In this document: positions 1 through 6,305 of the stretch, piece after piece
Numbering within the stretch: the first letter of the stretch is position 1
Layout: each line of letters opens with the position of its first letter
Source of the DNA: JAHEAO01 sp041633555
GTDB lineage: Bacteria > Pseudomonadota > Alphaproteobacteria > Rhodobacterales > Rhodobacteraceae
Reading direction: 5' to 3'
Assembly: GCA_041633555.1 (NCBI GenBank)
Contig: JBFKFZ010000081.1
Location: 1-12,043 of the forward strand
Length of the DNA stretch: 12,043 nucleotides
Made by a program: the position numbers and the translations under genes
Notes under the pieces: model-generated
The model's input: the letters and a program-made list of their open reading frames with translations, nothing else
Databases searched by the model: none
What the model was told of the DNA's origin: nothing

Positions 1-101
1 GATGATGGAAATAACCACTTATTGCAGGCCGACGCCTCAAAAGTATGCTAACGCTGTTTGTGCCCTTTATATAAATTCATTGGATTAACAGGAGTTTCTC
101 T

Positions 102-678
102 ATGACTGTGTTTTCTGACATCAAGGCAAGATTAGCTGAGGCGACCAAGGGCGAATACACAGACGGGTTTAGCTTCGCCGTCGATCACCGTCCGGATTTC
201 ACGCACGCGACGCTTTCGAATGGCGATGTGGGCGAAATCCTGGCGCTCTAGGATGGCTCCGAAAACCTGGTTCTGAAATACAGAATGACGCTGATGGACG
301 ACACCAGCACGTCGCAGGTTCTCAAATCTGAACTCGTCAGAAAAAAAAGACAGCCTGGCGATCTGCCGCAGCGAATTGTCTTCTGGAAAAGTTGTAGGCG
401 AAGTCACGCTACCACCGGCGCAGGAAGAACAGGCGCACGATAATCATGAATTCGAATCGCTGCAGGACTGTATCGCGGCATTCGACGGATCGGACTTGCA
501 GTCCGAACTGCAAGCGCAAGCCAACAAATCCTGCGAATCAAAGTTTGCACATTTGAGTTGTTGCTTGATCAATGGCAGCTGCTTCAGCGTCGTAATTGTA
601 GTCAGGCCAACCTCCTGGAAATGCCTTGTAGCGATTGCATATGACCCAGCTGAGGTATTTGCGCCGATCAATTCGTAG
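102..678 (+). pseudogene. Damaged small gene of unknown function (amber codon plus A8 frame break)
   Basis: An ATG at 102 follows a good ribosome site (AGGAG, 90-94, 7-nt spacing) and an AT-rich stretch with a TATATAAAT tract at 68-76. The frame reads 49 codons and meets TAG at 249-251. Beyond the TAG the same frame stays open (DGSENLVLKYRMTLMDD...) up to a run of eight A at 341-348. Skipping one base there joins it to a frame reading KKDSLAICRSELSSGKVVGE and then VTLPPAQEEQ..., open to the TAG at 676-678. The acid-rich text up to about position 540 looks coding; the last ~45 codons look less so. I recognise no family. Two lesions in one short gene suggest decay. The alternative is an intact 49-aa peptide gene (102-251). 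The function is unknown, and the reconstruction is inference. Confidence 0.35.
491..514. repeat. Two overlapping, mutually exclusive perfect inverted repeats
   Basis: CGGACT-TGC-AGTCCG (491-505) and CTTGCAGT-CCGA-ACTGCAAG (495-514) are both perfect and share bases 495-505, so only one hairpin can form at a time. They lie inside the open frame of the damaged gene. The arrangement may be a binding site, an attenuator-like switch or chance. Confidence 0.45.
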
Positions 679-822
679 GTCTCTACATGGGTCTTTGCAG
701 GAGAAGAATTCACGCTTTTTTCGCCCTTCCGGCAATAAGTTGGCGGCCAACAAGATAGTCTCAGATCTCGGGGTTATCTAGCCCTGAAACCGGATTAGTA
801 ACTGCGTCCTAGGCAATTGGAT

Positions 823-1389
823 ATGCCGGCAGAGGCAGACTTATTTCGCTTAGCGCATCACAATCAGACTAAAGACACGGTGGCGGTCACGGGACGTGCA
901 AGCGGCGGAGCAATAATCGGCCACGGGAGCGACATGGGAAATCCTTCTGATCCCGGCGTCCTGGATAGGGTACCCACGCGGATTATGATCCCATGGTTGC
1001 TAGAAGATAGGGATATCAGAATTCAGGAGGTGCTTGAATGGATACGCATGTTCGATGGTGGCGAGCGAAAAACAACCTGGTCGGATGAATCCACTGCGTT
1101 CGTAGATCAACATGTTCAGAGCCCTGACGAACTTGACCCAATTCGCCACAGGCTTGTAACAGGTGTTTGGTCCGGCTCGTATGCCTATAAGCTTGAGTTG
1201 GAGCTCGACCGCGTCGAGCAGCTCGGAGCGATGACCCCAAACCCCTTCGCAAAAGCTTGGTCGACGAAACTAAGTGCTTCTCTGCGAAACAAATTCGGGA
1301 CGCTCAAAGAAAGGAGGCCAATCGCGAAGCCTCCTACCGGGCCTAATTCACGAATTGCCATGTCGAAAGACCGAGCGCTTCTGACGTGA
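823..1389 (+). CDS. Orphan hypothetical protein
   Basis: A 188-aa open frame starts at ATG 823 (a TTG two codons earlier at 817 is also possible) and ends at TGA 1387-1389. An in-frame TAG at 796-798 limits the 5' end. There is no convincing ribosome site at either start. The protein is hydrophilic, with no signal peptide or membrane segment. Residues around WLLEDRDIRIQEVLEWIRMF look like an amphipathic helix, and the C-terminal 40 residues are basic (KERRPIAKPP). I recognise no domain. The base composition is clearly AT-richer than the neighbouring housekeeping genes, and the gene sits in the AT-rich stretch beside the tRNA-Arg, so it may be cargo of an integrated element. It could also be a chance frame; nothing else in the region competes with it. 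Confidence 0.4.
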   Translation: MPAEADLFRLAHHNQTKDTVAVTGRASGGAIIGHGSDMGNPSDPGVLDRVPTRIMIPWLLEDRDIRIQEVLEWIRMFDGGERKTTWSDESTAFVDQHVQSPDELDPIRHRLVTGVWSGSYAYKLELELDRVEQLGAMTPNPFAKAWSTKLSASLRNKFGTLKERRPIAKPPTGPNSRIAMSKDRALLT

Positions 1390-1475
1390 AACTCTAAGGG
1401 CAATGGTCCTCAATATCGAATAATCGTGGAGGCTGAGGGGTAATTCAGGGGGAATGATTGTAGAAAGAATCAGTT

Positions 1476-1503
1476 ATTGTATTTACTTACAATGTCTTAA
1501 GAC
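1476..1503. repeat. Tandem pair of palindromes next to the tRNA 3' end
   Basis: ATTGTA-TTTACT-TACAAT (1476-1493) is followed directly by the perfect 10-mer GTCTTAAGAC (1494-1503), which ends 7 bp from the CCA end of the tRNA-Arg gene. A further ATTGTA lies about 20 bp upstream. Read on the minus strand these could fold at the end of the tRNA transcript, but no clear T-run follows. Binding sites for an integrase or excisionase are another reading, because tRNA 3' ends are common attachment sites. The symmetry is seen; the role is inferred. Confidence 0.4.
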
Positions 1504-1510
1504 TATTTGA

Positions 1511-1587
1511 TGGCGACCCCAGAAGGACTCGAACCCTCAACCTGCTGATTAGAAGTCAGCTGCTCTATCCAGTTGAGCTATGGGGTC
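1511..1587 (-). tRNA. tRNA-Arg (anticodon UCU), CCA encoded
   Basis: Read on the minus strand, the 77-nt gene folds as a standard cloverleaf. The acceptor stem is GACCCCA / TGGGGTC with discriminator G and an encoded CCA at 1513-1511. U8 and A9 are followed by a D stem GCTC/GAGC. The anticodon arm is GCTGA-CTTCTAA-TCAGC with anticodon TCT in the loop, reading AGA and probably AGG codons. The T arm is GAGGG-TTCGAGT-CCTTC. The gene lies 44 bp after the stop of the complex I subunit gene, on the same strand, so cotranscription is possible. Sequence beyond its 3' end (below 1511) drops in GC and loses recognisable core genes, as expected if this tRNA is an insertion site. Confidence 0.95.
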
Positions 1588-1631
1588 GCTAGGCCGGAGT
1601 TCTGCAAATCGGGGCGCGGAAATGCAAGCCC

Positions 1632-1943
1632 TCAATGCGTCCAGACCGTCCGCCGGTTGGTGGCGAAATTATCGCCGTAGCCGCCGGGGCGGATATTGGG
1701 CTTGCGCTTGTGGGGTTCGGTCACCACCGCGTCAATGCCGTGTTCCTGCGCATAGTTCAGTGCCGCCTCCTTGGTGGCGAATTTCAGCCGCACCTGCGCC
1801 TGCGTGTCATCCGAAGAGGTCCAGCCCATCAGCGGATCGACCTCGCGCGCCGAGGCAGGGGCATAGTCCAGTATCCAGGATTTTGTTCTGGCCGTCCCCG
1901 ACGACATCGCGGTGCGGGCAGGCTGGTAGATACGGGCGCGCAT
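1632..1943 (-). CDS. NDUFS4-like complex I accessory subunit
   Basis: A 103-aa protein of the 'ETC complex I subunit conserved region' family, the alphaproteobacterial counterpart of mitochondrial NDUFS4 (18 kDa/AQDQ subunit). It is an accessory, non-catalytic subunit on the peripheral arm of NADH:ubiquinone oxidoreductase. Visible family features are the start MRARIYQPARTAMSSGTART, the central LMGWTSSDDTQAQVRLKF, KEAALNYAQEHG, and the C-terminal KPNIRPGGYGDNFATNRR. I chose ATG 1943 because AGGAG lies 9 nt upstream and the family begins here; an upstream extension of the frame to 2003 is probably untranslated. The length matches bacterial members. The gene stands apart from a nuo operon, as is usual for this family in alphaproteobacteria. 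A plausible promoter lies at 1975-2003. Confidence 0.93.
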   Translation of the reverse strand: MRARIYQPARTAMSSGTARTKSWILDYAPASAREVDPLMGWTSSDDTQAQVRLKFATKEAALNYAQEHGIDAVVTEPHKRKPNIRPGGYGDNFATNRRTVWTH

Positions 1944-1974
1944 GGACGAACACTCCTGTCGATAGTTTCCCAGT

Positions 1975-2003
1975 GTTATCCTGAAGAAACGGCGCCAAGA
2001 CAA
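1975..2003 (-). promoter_or_regulatory. Candidate sigma-70 type promoter of the complex I subunit gene
   Basis: On the minus strand TTGTCT (2003-1998) is followed, after a 17-bp spacer, by GATAAC (1980-1975). Each hexamer matches four of six consensus positions. The start point would fall about 25 bp before the ATG at 1943, leaving room for the AGGAG site. Confidence 0.45.
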
Positions 2004-2325
2004 GTCTCGATAGGTGACGAAGGGACGGGGCGGGGAAGAGCGGCTGCCGACCAGGGATACGAGGGAGTGAGTAGGGTGGGTAGCGTATCGAGATCGGCAG
2101 CCAAGTCTGCTGCTTGCGACTCTACCGTAGGGAGGAACGGCGAGCCTTGCAAGAATTTTTATACCCTAGGTTGTGAAACCCCGAAACTGTTTCGTTGCGT
2201 CATGCTCGATATAGCGGGATACCGTTGCAGGAACACAACTCTTGGGTCTCGACCACGATCGGGCCGCTCCTGCCACCTTGGTGTCAGCATCCCGCCCGCA
2301 ATTCCGTCGCCCCCCCCTTGTACGG

Positions 2326-2340
2326 GAACAAAAAGCGATC
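2326..2340 (+). promoter_or_regulatory. Imperfect alphaproteobacterial LexA-like site upstream of uvrB
   Basis: GAAC-N7-GATC lies 26-40 bp before the uvrB start. The alphaproteobacterial LexA consensus is a direct repeat GAAC-N7-GAAC (complement GTTC-N7-GTTC), so the second half differs by one base. uvrB is a classical SOS gene in many bacteria, which makes the position plausible, but one mismatch in eight fixed bases also fits chance. Confidence 0.2.
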
Positions 2341-2365
2341 AACTCTGCCCTGTCAGGAGTCGCCG

Positions 2366-4549
2366 ATGCCGCACAACAACCTCAACATGCCGTTGCACCG
2401 CCCCGAAGTGCTGACCCGCCCCAAGCTCGAAGGCGGGCGGCGCTTTACCATGAAGACCGACTTCACCGCCGCCGGCGACCAGCCGAGCGCCATCGCCGAA
2501 CTGACGGAAGGTGTGACGGCGGGCGAGCGCGACCAGGTCCTCTTGGGCGCCACCGGCACCGGCAAGACCTTCACCATGGCGAAGGTGATCGAGGAAACCC
2601 AACGCCCCGCCATCATCCTCGCCCCGAACAAGACGTTGGCTGCACAACTTTACGGCGAGTTCAAGAGCTTCTTCCCCGACAACTCGGTCGAGTATTTCGT
2701 CAGCTATTACGACTACTACCAGCCCGAAGCCTACGTGCCGCGCTCCGACACCTATATCGAGAAGGAATCCCAGATCAACGAGCAGATCGACCGGATGCGC
2801 CACTCCGCCACCCGCGCGCTTCTCGAACGCGACGACGTGATCATCGTCGCCTCGGTCTCCTGCATCTACGGTATCGGCTCGGTCGAGACCTATTCGGCGA
2901 TGACCCAGGACCTGAAAGCGGGCCAAAGCTACGACCAGCGCAAGATCATGGCCGATCTCGTCGCGCAGGCTTATCGCCGCAACGACGCCGCCTTCCAGCG
3001 CGGCAGCTTCCGGGTCCGCGGCGACAGCCTTGAAGTCTGGCCCGCCCACCTCGAAGATCGCGCCTGGCGCTTCTCCTTCTTCGGCGAGGAACTGGAATCG
3101 ATCACCGAATTCGACCCCCTGACCGGCGCGAAGACCGACACGTTCGAGCAGATCCGCATCTACGCCAACTCCCACTACGTCACCCCGCGCCCGACGATGA
3201 AACAGGCGATCAACGGCATCAAGGCGGAACTCCGCATCCGCCTCGATCAGCTGGTCGCCGAGGGCAAGCTGCTGGAGGCCCAGCGCCTCGAACAGCGCAC
3301 CAATTTTGACCTCGAGATGCTCGAGGCCACCGGCGTCTGCAACGGCATCGAGAACTATTCCCGCTACCTCACCGGCCGCGCGCCCGGCGAACCGCCCCCC
3401 ACGCTCTTCGAATTCATCCCCGACCACGCCATCGTCTTCGCCGACGAAAGCCATGTCTCGGTCCCCCAGATCGGCGGCATGTACAAGGGCGACTACCGGC
3501 GCAAGTTCACCTTGGCCGAGCACGGCTTCCGCCTGCCCTCCTGCATGGACAACCGGCCCCTCAAGTTCGAGGAATGGGACGCCATGCGCCCGCAATCGGT
3601 CTTCGTCTCGGCCACCCCCGCCGCGTGGGAACTTGAGCAAACGGGGGGCGTCTTCACCGAACAGGTGATCCGCCCCACCGGCCTGATCGACCCGGAGGTC
3701 GAGATCCGCCCCGTCGAGATGCAGGTCGACGACCTTCTCGACGAGGTCCGCAAGGTCGCCGCCAAGGGCTTCCGCACCCTCGTCACCACCCTGACGAAAC
3801 GCATGGCCGAGGATCTCACCGAATACATGCATGAACAAGGCATCCGCGTGCGCTACATGCATTCCGACATCGACACGATCGAGCGCATCGAGATTCTGCG
3901 CGACCTGCGCCTCGGCGCTTTCGACGTGCTCGTGGGCATCAACCTGCTGCGCGAGGGCCTCGACATCCCCGAATGCGGCCTCGTGGCGATCCTAGACGCC
4001 GACAAGGAAGGCTTCCTTCGCTCCGAGACTTCGTTGATCCAGACCATCGGTCGCGCCGCGCGCAACGCCGAAGGCCGCGTCATCATGTATGCCGACCGCA
4101 TCACCGGCTCGATGGAGCGCGCGCTCGCCGAAACCAACCGCCGCCGCGAGAAGCAGGTCGCCTATAACGAGGCCCACGGCATCACCCCCGCCACGATCAA
4201 GAAGAATGTCGAGGACATCCTGCAGGGCCTCTACAAGGGCGACACCGACATGGCTCGCGTCACCGCCAAGGTCGAGAAACCGCTGGTCGGCGCCAACCTC
4301 GCCGCGCATCTGGAGTATCTGCGGACGCAAATGCGCAAGGCCGCCGAGAACCTCGAATTCGAGGAAGCCGCGCGGCTCAGGGACGAGGTCAAACGGCTGG
4401 AGGCGGTGGAACTCGCCGTCGCCGACGACCCGCTGGCACGTCAGCAGGCCGTTGAGAAGGCCTCGGAGGCGGCAATAGAGGCCAAGGGCCGGTCCACGGC
4501 AGGGCGGCCCGGGCAACGGGGTGGCAACGTCAAAAGGCGAGGACGGTGA
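2366..4549 (+). CDS. uvrB: Excinuclease ABC subunit UvrB
   Basis: A 727-aa UvrB, the damage-verifying helicase-like subunit of nucleotide excision repair. It receives DNA from UvrA, probes the lesion with a beta-hairpin and recruits UvrC for incision. Start ATG 2366 has AGGAG at 2355-2359 (6-nt spacing). Visible in order are Walker A GATGTGKT (61-68), LAPNKTLAAQLYGEFK (85-100), the beta-hairpin YYDYYQPEAY (114-123), the DESH Walker B box (360-363), SVFVSATPAAWE (411-422), GINLLREGLDIPE (524-536), arginine-finger motif QTIGRAARN (559-567), and a C-terminal UVR domain (about 646-681) that contacts UvrA and UvrC. The length exceeds E. coli UvrB (673 aa) through an N-terminal lead of about 28 residues and a basic C-terminal tail, both usual in this family. 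All catalytic motifs are intact. The next gene overlaps its stop, and its own 3' end recurs at 5385-5781. Confidence 0.98.
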   Translation: MPHNNLNMPLHRPEVLTRPKLEGGRRFTMKTDFTAAGDQPSAIAELTEGVTAGERDQVLLGATGTGKTFTMAKVIEETQRPAIILAPNKTLAAQLYGEFKSFFPDNSVEYFVSYYDYYQPEAYVPRSDTYIEKESQINEQIDRMRHSATRALLERDDVIIVASVSCIYGIGSVETYSAMTQDLKAGQSYDQRKIMADLVAQAYRRNDAAFQRGSFRVRGDSLEVWPAHLEDRAWRFSFFGEELESITEFDPLTGAKTDTFEQIRIYANSHYVTPRPTMKQAINGIKAELRIRLDQLVAEGKLLEAQRLEQRTNFDLEMLEATGVCNGIENYSRYLTGRAPGEPPPTLFEFIPDHAIVFADESHVSVPQIGGMYKGDYRRKFTLAEHGFRLPSCMDNRPLKFEEWDAMRPQSVFVSATPAAWELEQTGGVFTEQVIRPTGLIDPEVEIRPVEMQVDDLLDEVRKVAAKGFRTLVTTLTKRMAEDLTEYMHEQGIRVRYMHSDIDTIERIEILRDLRLGAFDVLVGINLLREGLDIPECGLVAILDADKEGFLRSETSLIQTIGRAARNAEGRVIMYADRITGSMERALAETNRRREKQVAYNEAHGITPATIKKNVEDILQGLYKGDTDMARVTAKVEKPLVGANLAAHLEYLRTQMRKAAENLEFEEAARLRDEVKRLEAVELAVADDPLARQQAVEKASEAAIEAKGRSTAGRPGQRGGNVKRRGR

Positions 4550-5289
4550 TGCGCGCGCTCTTGCTGGCGCTGGCTTTTCCGGCCTCGCTCGCGGCGCAGC
4601 CGATGGACTGCGTGACCGACATCGAAAGGGCGCCGAAACTGGCCCCGGTGGTCGCCGCACTGGATCTTCTGGATACCAGCCTTTTGTCGCTGCGCGACGC
4701 CCTCACCCGTTCCGTGGCGGAAGTCTGCCTTGGGAGGCCGCCATTGGACGCGCGCGGCTATTTCGAGCCCGACGCCCGGCGTATCGTCCTTGCCTCCGAT
4801 CTATCCGACGGCATGGTGCAGGCGGTGTTCTTCCATGAACTCCGGCACGCGCTGCAATTCGAAAGCGGGGTCTGTCCCACCCCCGACCTGTCCATGCAAG
4901 AGCACGCCGCCGCGATACTCGCCATGGAGGCTGACGCATCGGTTGCCGCACTCGTTGTCGCCGACATGCTGCGATCAGCGGGCAACGACGCCATGTGGCA
5001 AGCGCTCGCCACGTGGCCGATGCAAGACGACATCACCGCGGCCTTCGCTGCCGAACTGGACACCACCCAGGACGTCCAGCGCGCAGCGCTAGTGGCCTTC
5101 GACGCATGGTATGCTCGGGAAGACCGGCGCGAAATCTACTACCAGGCCGCTTGTCTCGACTACCTCGACCAACAGGAGCGCGAGCACCTGATCCCACGCT
5201 ACAACAGCGTAGATCCCAATTTCTTCGAGGACCTGTGCATCTTGCCGGGCGGAGAGCGCTATGACTGCGCGGGACAGGACGACGAATGA
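4549..5289 (+). CDS. Secreted putative zinc metallopeptidase (DUF6782-like)
   Basis: A 246-aa protein whose ATG overlaps the uvrB stop in TGATG, indicating translational coupling; a GTG one codon earlier is also possible. Residues 1-16 form a signal peptide (hydrophobic LLLALAFPASLAA, cleavage likely after SLAA), so the protein acts in the periplasm or outside. Residues 96-100 read HELRH, a zincin motif HExxH with the general-base Glu; Glu127 in AAAILAMEADA is a possible third ligand. Cysteines at 21, 60, 109, 202, 230 and 240 suit an oxidising compartment with disulfides. I recall this architecture as a DUF6782-type putative metallopeptidase in Rhodobacterales; substrate and role are unknown. 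An export-bound peptidase behind a DNA-repair gene has no obvious functional link. It sits between the two uvrB 3' copies, so it may have arrived or moved with that rearrangement. Confidence 0.8.
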   Translation: MRALLLALAFPASLAAQPMDCVTDIERAPKLAPVVAALDLLDTSLLSLRDALTRSVAEVCLGRPPLDARGYFEPDARRIVLASDLSDGMVQAVFFHELRHALQFESGVCPTPDLSMQEHAAAILAMEADASVAALVVADMLRSAGNDAMWQALATWPMQDDITAAFAAELDTTQDVQRAALVAFDAWYAREDRREIYYQAACLDYLDQQEREHLIPRYNSVDPNFFEDLCILPGGERYDCAGQDDE

Positions 5290-5314
5290 CGGCTGGCGCG
5301 GATGGGGCAGCGCG

Positions 5315-5377
5315 GTAGGGCACATTTCAAACCGCCATTCTCCCGCCCCAACGGCGGCGGGGTGACTCCCGCCCTAC
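5315..5377. repeat. 63-bp intergenic repeat with inverted GTAGGGC ends
   Basis: The element begins GTAGGGC (5315-5321) and ends GCCCTAC (5371-5377), with ACCGCC and GGCGG blocks pairing inside, so it can fold as a long imperfect hairpin. GTAGGG-type palindromic elements are abundant between genes of Rhodobacteraceae and other bacteria, from general knowledge. It has no coding capacity. Its right end lies 7 bp from the point where the uvrB 3' duplicate begins (5385), suggesting that it marks or caused the junction. Confidence 0.55.
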
Positions 5378-5384
5378 GCCTGTC

Positions 5385-5781
5385 CCGCGAGAAACAGGTC
5401 GCCTATGACGAGGCCCACGGCATCACCCCCGCCACGATCAGGAAGAACGTCGAGGACATCCTGCAGGGCCTCTACAAGGGCGACACCGACATGGCCCGCG
5501 TCACCGCCAAGGTCGAGAAACCGCTGGTCGGCGCCGATCTGGCCGCGCATCTGGAGCATCTGCGGACTCGGATGCGCAAGGCCGCCGAGAACCTCGAATT
5601 CGCGGAAGCCGCCCGGCTCAGGGACGAGGTCAAACGGCTGGAGGCGGTGGAGCTTGCCGTCGCCGACGACCCGCTGGCGCGCCAGGCGGCCGTCGAGGCA
5701 GCGAATGCGGGTGCGGGAAAGCCGGGCGGGCGGAGTACGGGTGGGCGAGGCGGGATGCGGGGCGGGAAGCGACGGCGGTAA
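5385..5781 (+). pseudogene. Duplicate 3' fragment of uvrB (UVR domain copy)
   Basis: From 5385 the sequence aligns without gaps to uvrB from 4144 (offset 1241). I count about 21 differences over roughly 310 bases, near 93% identity. The protein copy matches UvrB residues 594 to about 696 with 7 substitutions, then carries a different Gly/Arg-rich tail ending GGKRRR and TAA at 5779-5781. It includes the whole UVR domain (RKAAENLEFAEAARLRDEVK) but no helicase core. The frame is intact and opens at ATG 5302, but that start has no ribosome site and its first 27 codons run through the GTAGGGC repeat. It is probably silent; an expressed UVR-only peptide that competes for UvrA or UvrC cannot be excluded. 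Most likely it is the remnant 3' end of a second or older uvrB left by recombination. Confidence 0.85.
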
Positions 5782-5790
5782 AATCCGCCG
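5773..5790. repeat. Hairpin across the stop codon of the uvrB fragment
   Basis: CGGCGG-TAAAAT-CCGCCG is a perfect 6-bp stem with a 6-base loop containing the TAA stop. No T-run follows, so it is at best a weak terminator. Confidence 0.4.
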
Positions 5791-5845
5791 CACCGTGATC
5801 AGTCAAGCTGATATGTTGGCCGCAGAAGGAACACAGGAAATCACC

Positions 5846-6067
5846 ATGAACTCGCTAGCGAAACGTCCCACTCTAGCCACTGCAATCAACGATCTCACCA
5901 GAAAAGACATCATTTTTCCCGATTATCCTATGAGGTTGGGGGAAGATGTTAAGGCTCTTGGTCGTGAAGATGGAATTGTCGACTACATTTATCCCAACTG
6001 TCCAACTGAATTTTATCAGTGGGTTGGCGCAATCGTTATTGACGACCGCCTCATTGAACCCAGTTAG
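5846..6067 (+). CDS. Small hypothetical protein, low GC
   Basis: A 73-aa frame starts at ATG 5846 after AGGAAA (5835-5840, 5-nt spacing) and ends at TAG 6065-6067. The product is soluble, mildly acidic and rich in Ile, Tyr and Asp (DIIFPDYPMRLGED, DGIVDYIYPNCPTEFYQWVG). It has one Cys, no signal peptide and no membrane segment. I recognise no family. Its codon use, with many A/T third bases, contrasts sharply with uvrB and the genes after 6734. It lies between two broken genes (the uvrB fragment and the truncated NYN gene), so it is probably foreign DNA. A structured ending (DDRLIEPS) and a good ribosome site favour a real gene over chance. Confidence 0.5.
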   Translation: MNSLAKRPTLATAINDLTRKDIIFPDYPMRLGEDVKALGREDGIVDYIYPNCPTEFYQWVGAIVIDDRLIEPS

Positions 6068-6073
6068 CAAGCG

Positions 6074-6170
6074 TTGGGTAGGTGCTCCACCGTTCCTCGT
6101 GTTCTTGGGTAGTACCACGCGCACCCTCTCTCGCGCACCGAGAGGCGAGCGTAGTCTGGGTAGTACCCAC
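6074..6170. repeat. Cluster of TGGGTA/TACCCA REP-like repeats with an internal hairpin
   Basis: Three related units occur: TTGGGTAGGTGCTCCACC (from 6074), TGGGTAGTACCAC (6106-6118) and TGGGTAGTACCCA (6157-6169). The last is perfectly symmetric about G6163. Between the second and third lies a 6-bp hairpin CCTCTC / GAGAGG (6125-6130 and 6140-6145) with a 9-base loop. The units resemble GTAGGGTGGG-type intergenic repeats. They fill part of the space between the small gene and the broken NYN gene. Confidence 0.45.
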
Positions 6171-6305
6171 CACTCCCCGGCCCGTATTGAGGCCGCGCGA
6201 GATCGCGTACCTGACCCCACCAAAGAGGGCGCGCGGCGGACCGTGGTCTGGCGCTTCCGACGCCGGATCATGGCCCTTTATGGTGCTGCCAAACCTTCCC
6301 TCAAC

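Larger units (their letters stand above)
1944..2365. other. Intergenic region between divergent complex I subunit gene and uvrB
   Basis: This 422-bp stretch has no credible gene; frames crossing it are extensions of neighbours. It holds the promoter candidate for the minus-strand gene (1975-2003), a GTAGGGTGGGTAG segment at about 2071-2083 of the REP-like type seen elsewhere in the window, an AT tract (GAATTTTTATACC, about 2152-2164) that may be part of a uvrB promoter, a C8 run near 2311, and a GAAC-N7-GATC motif at 2326-2340. Confidence 0.6.

Noticed and set aside
538..753. 71-aa minus-strand frame (ends ...TTQMCKL)
   Set aside because: It has some protein-like text (YKAFPGGWPDYNYDAEAAA), but no ribosome site and no recognisable family, and it overlaps the damaged plus-strand gene. 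The evidence is too thin to annotate.
1025..1088. Perfect AGGAGG followed by ATG at 1038
   Set aside because: The frame stops after 16 codons and is out of frame with the 188-aa ORF. I treat the match as chance.
1635..2414. 259-aa plus-strand frame across the complex I subunit gene and into uvrB
   Set aside because: It is antisense to a clear NDUFS4-type gene and then overlaps the uvrB start in another frame; its composition is Arg/Cys/Ser-rich, as in shadows.
2339..3862. 507-aa minus-strand open frame antisense to uvrB
   Set aside because: It is a shadow of high-GC uvrB codons: low-complexity text rich in Asp, Gly, Val and Ala, with no ribosome site or domain. uvrB on the other strand is unmistakable.
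6067..6090. GTTGGGT resembling the integron attC core GTTRRRY after the small gene's stop
   Set aside because: No paired RYYYAAC at a suitable distance and no attC-like fold were found. A 7-base degenerate match is expected by chance.
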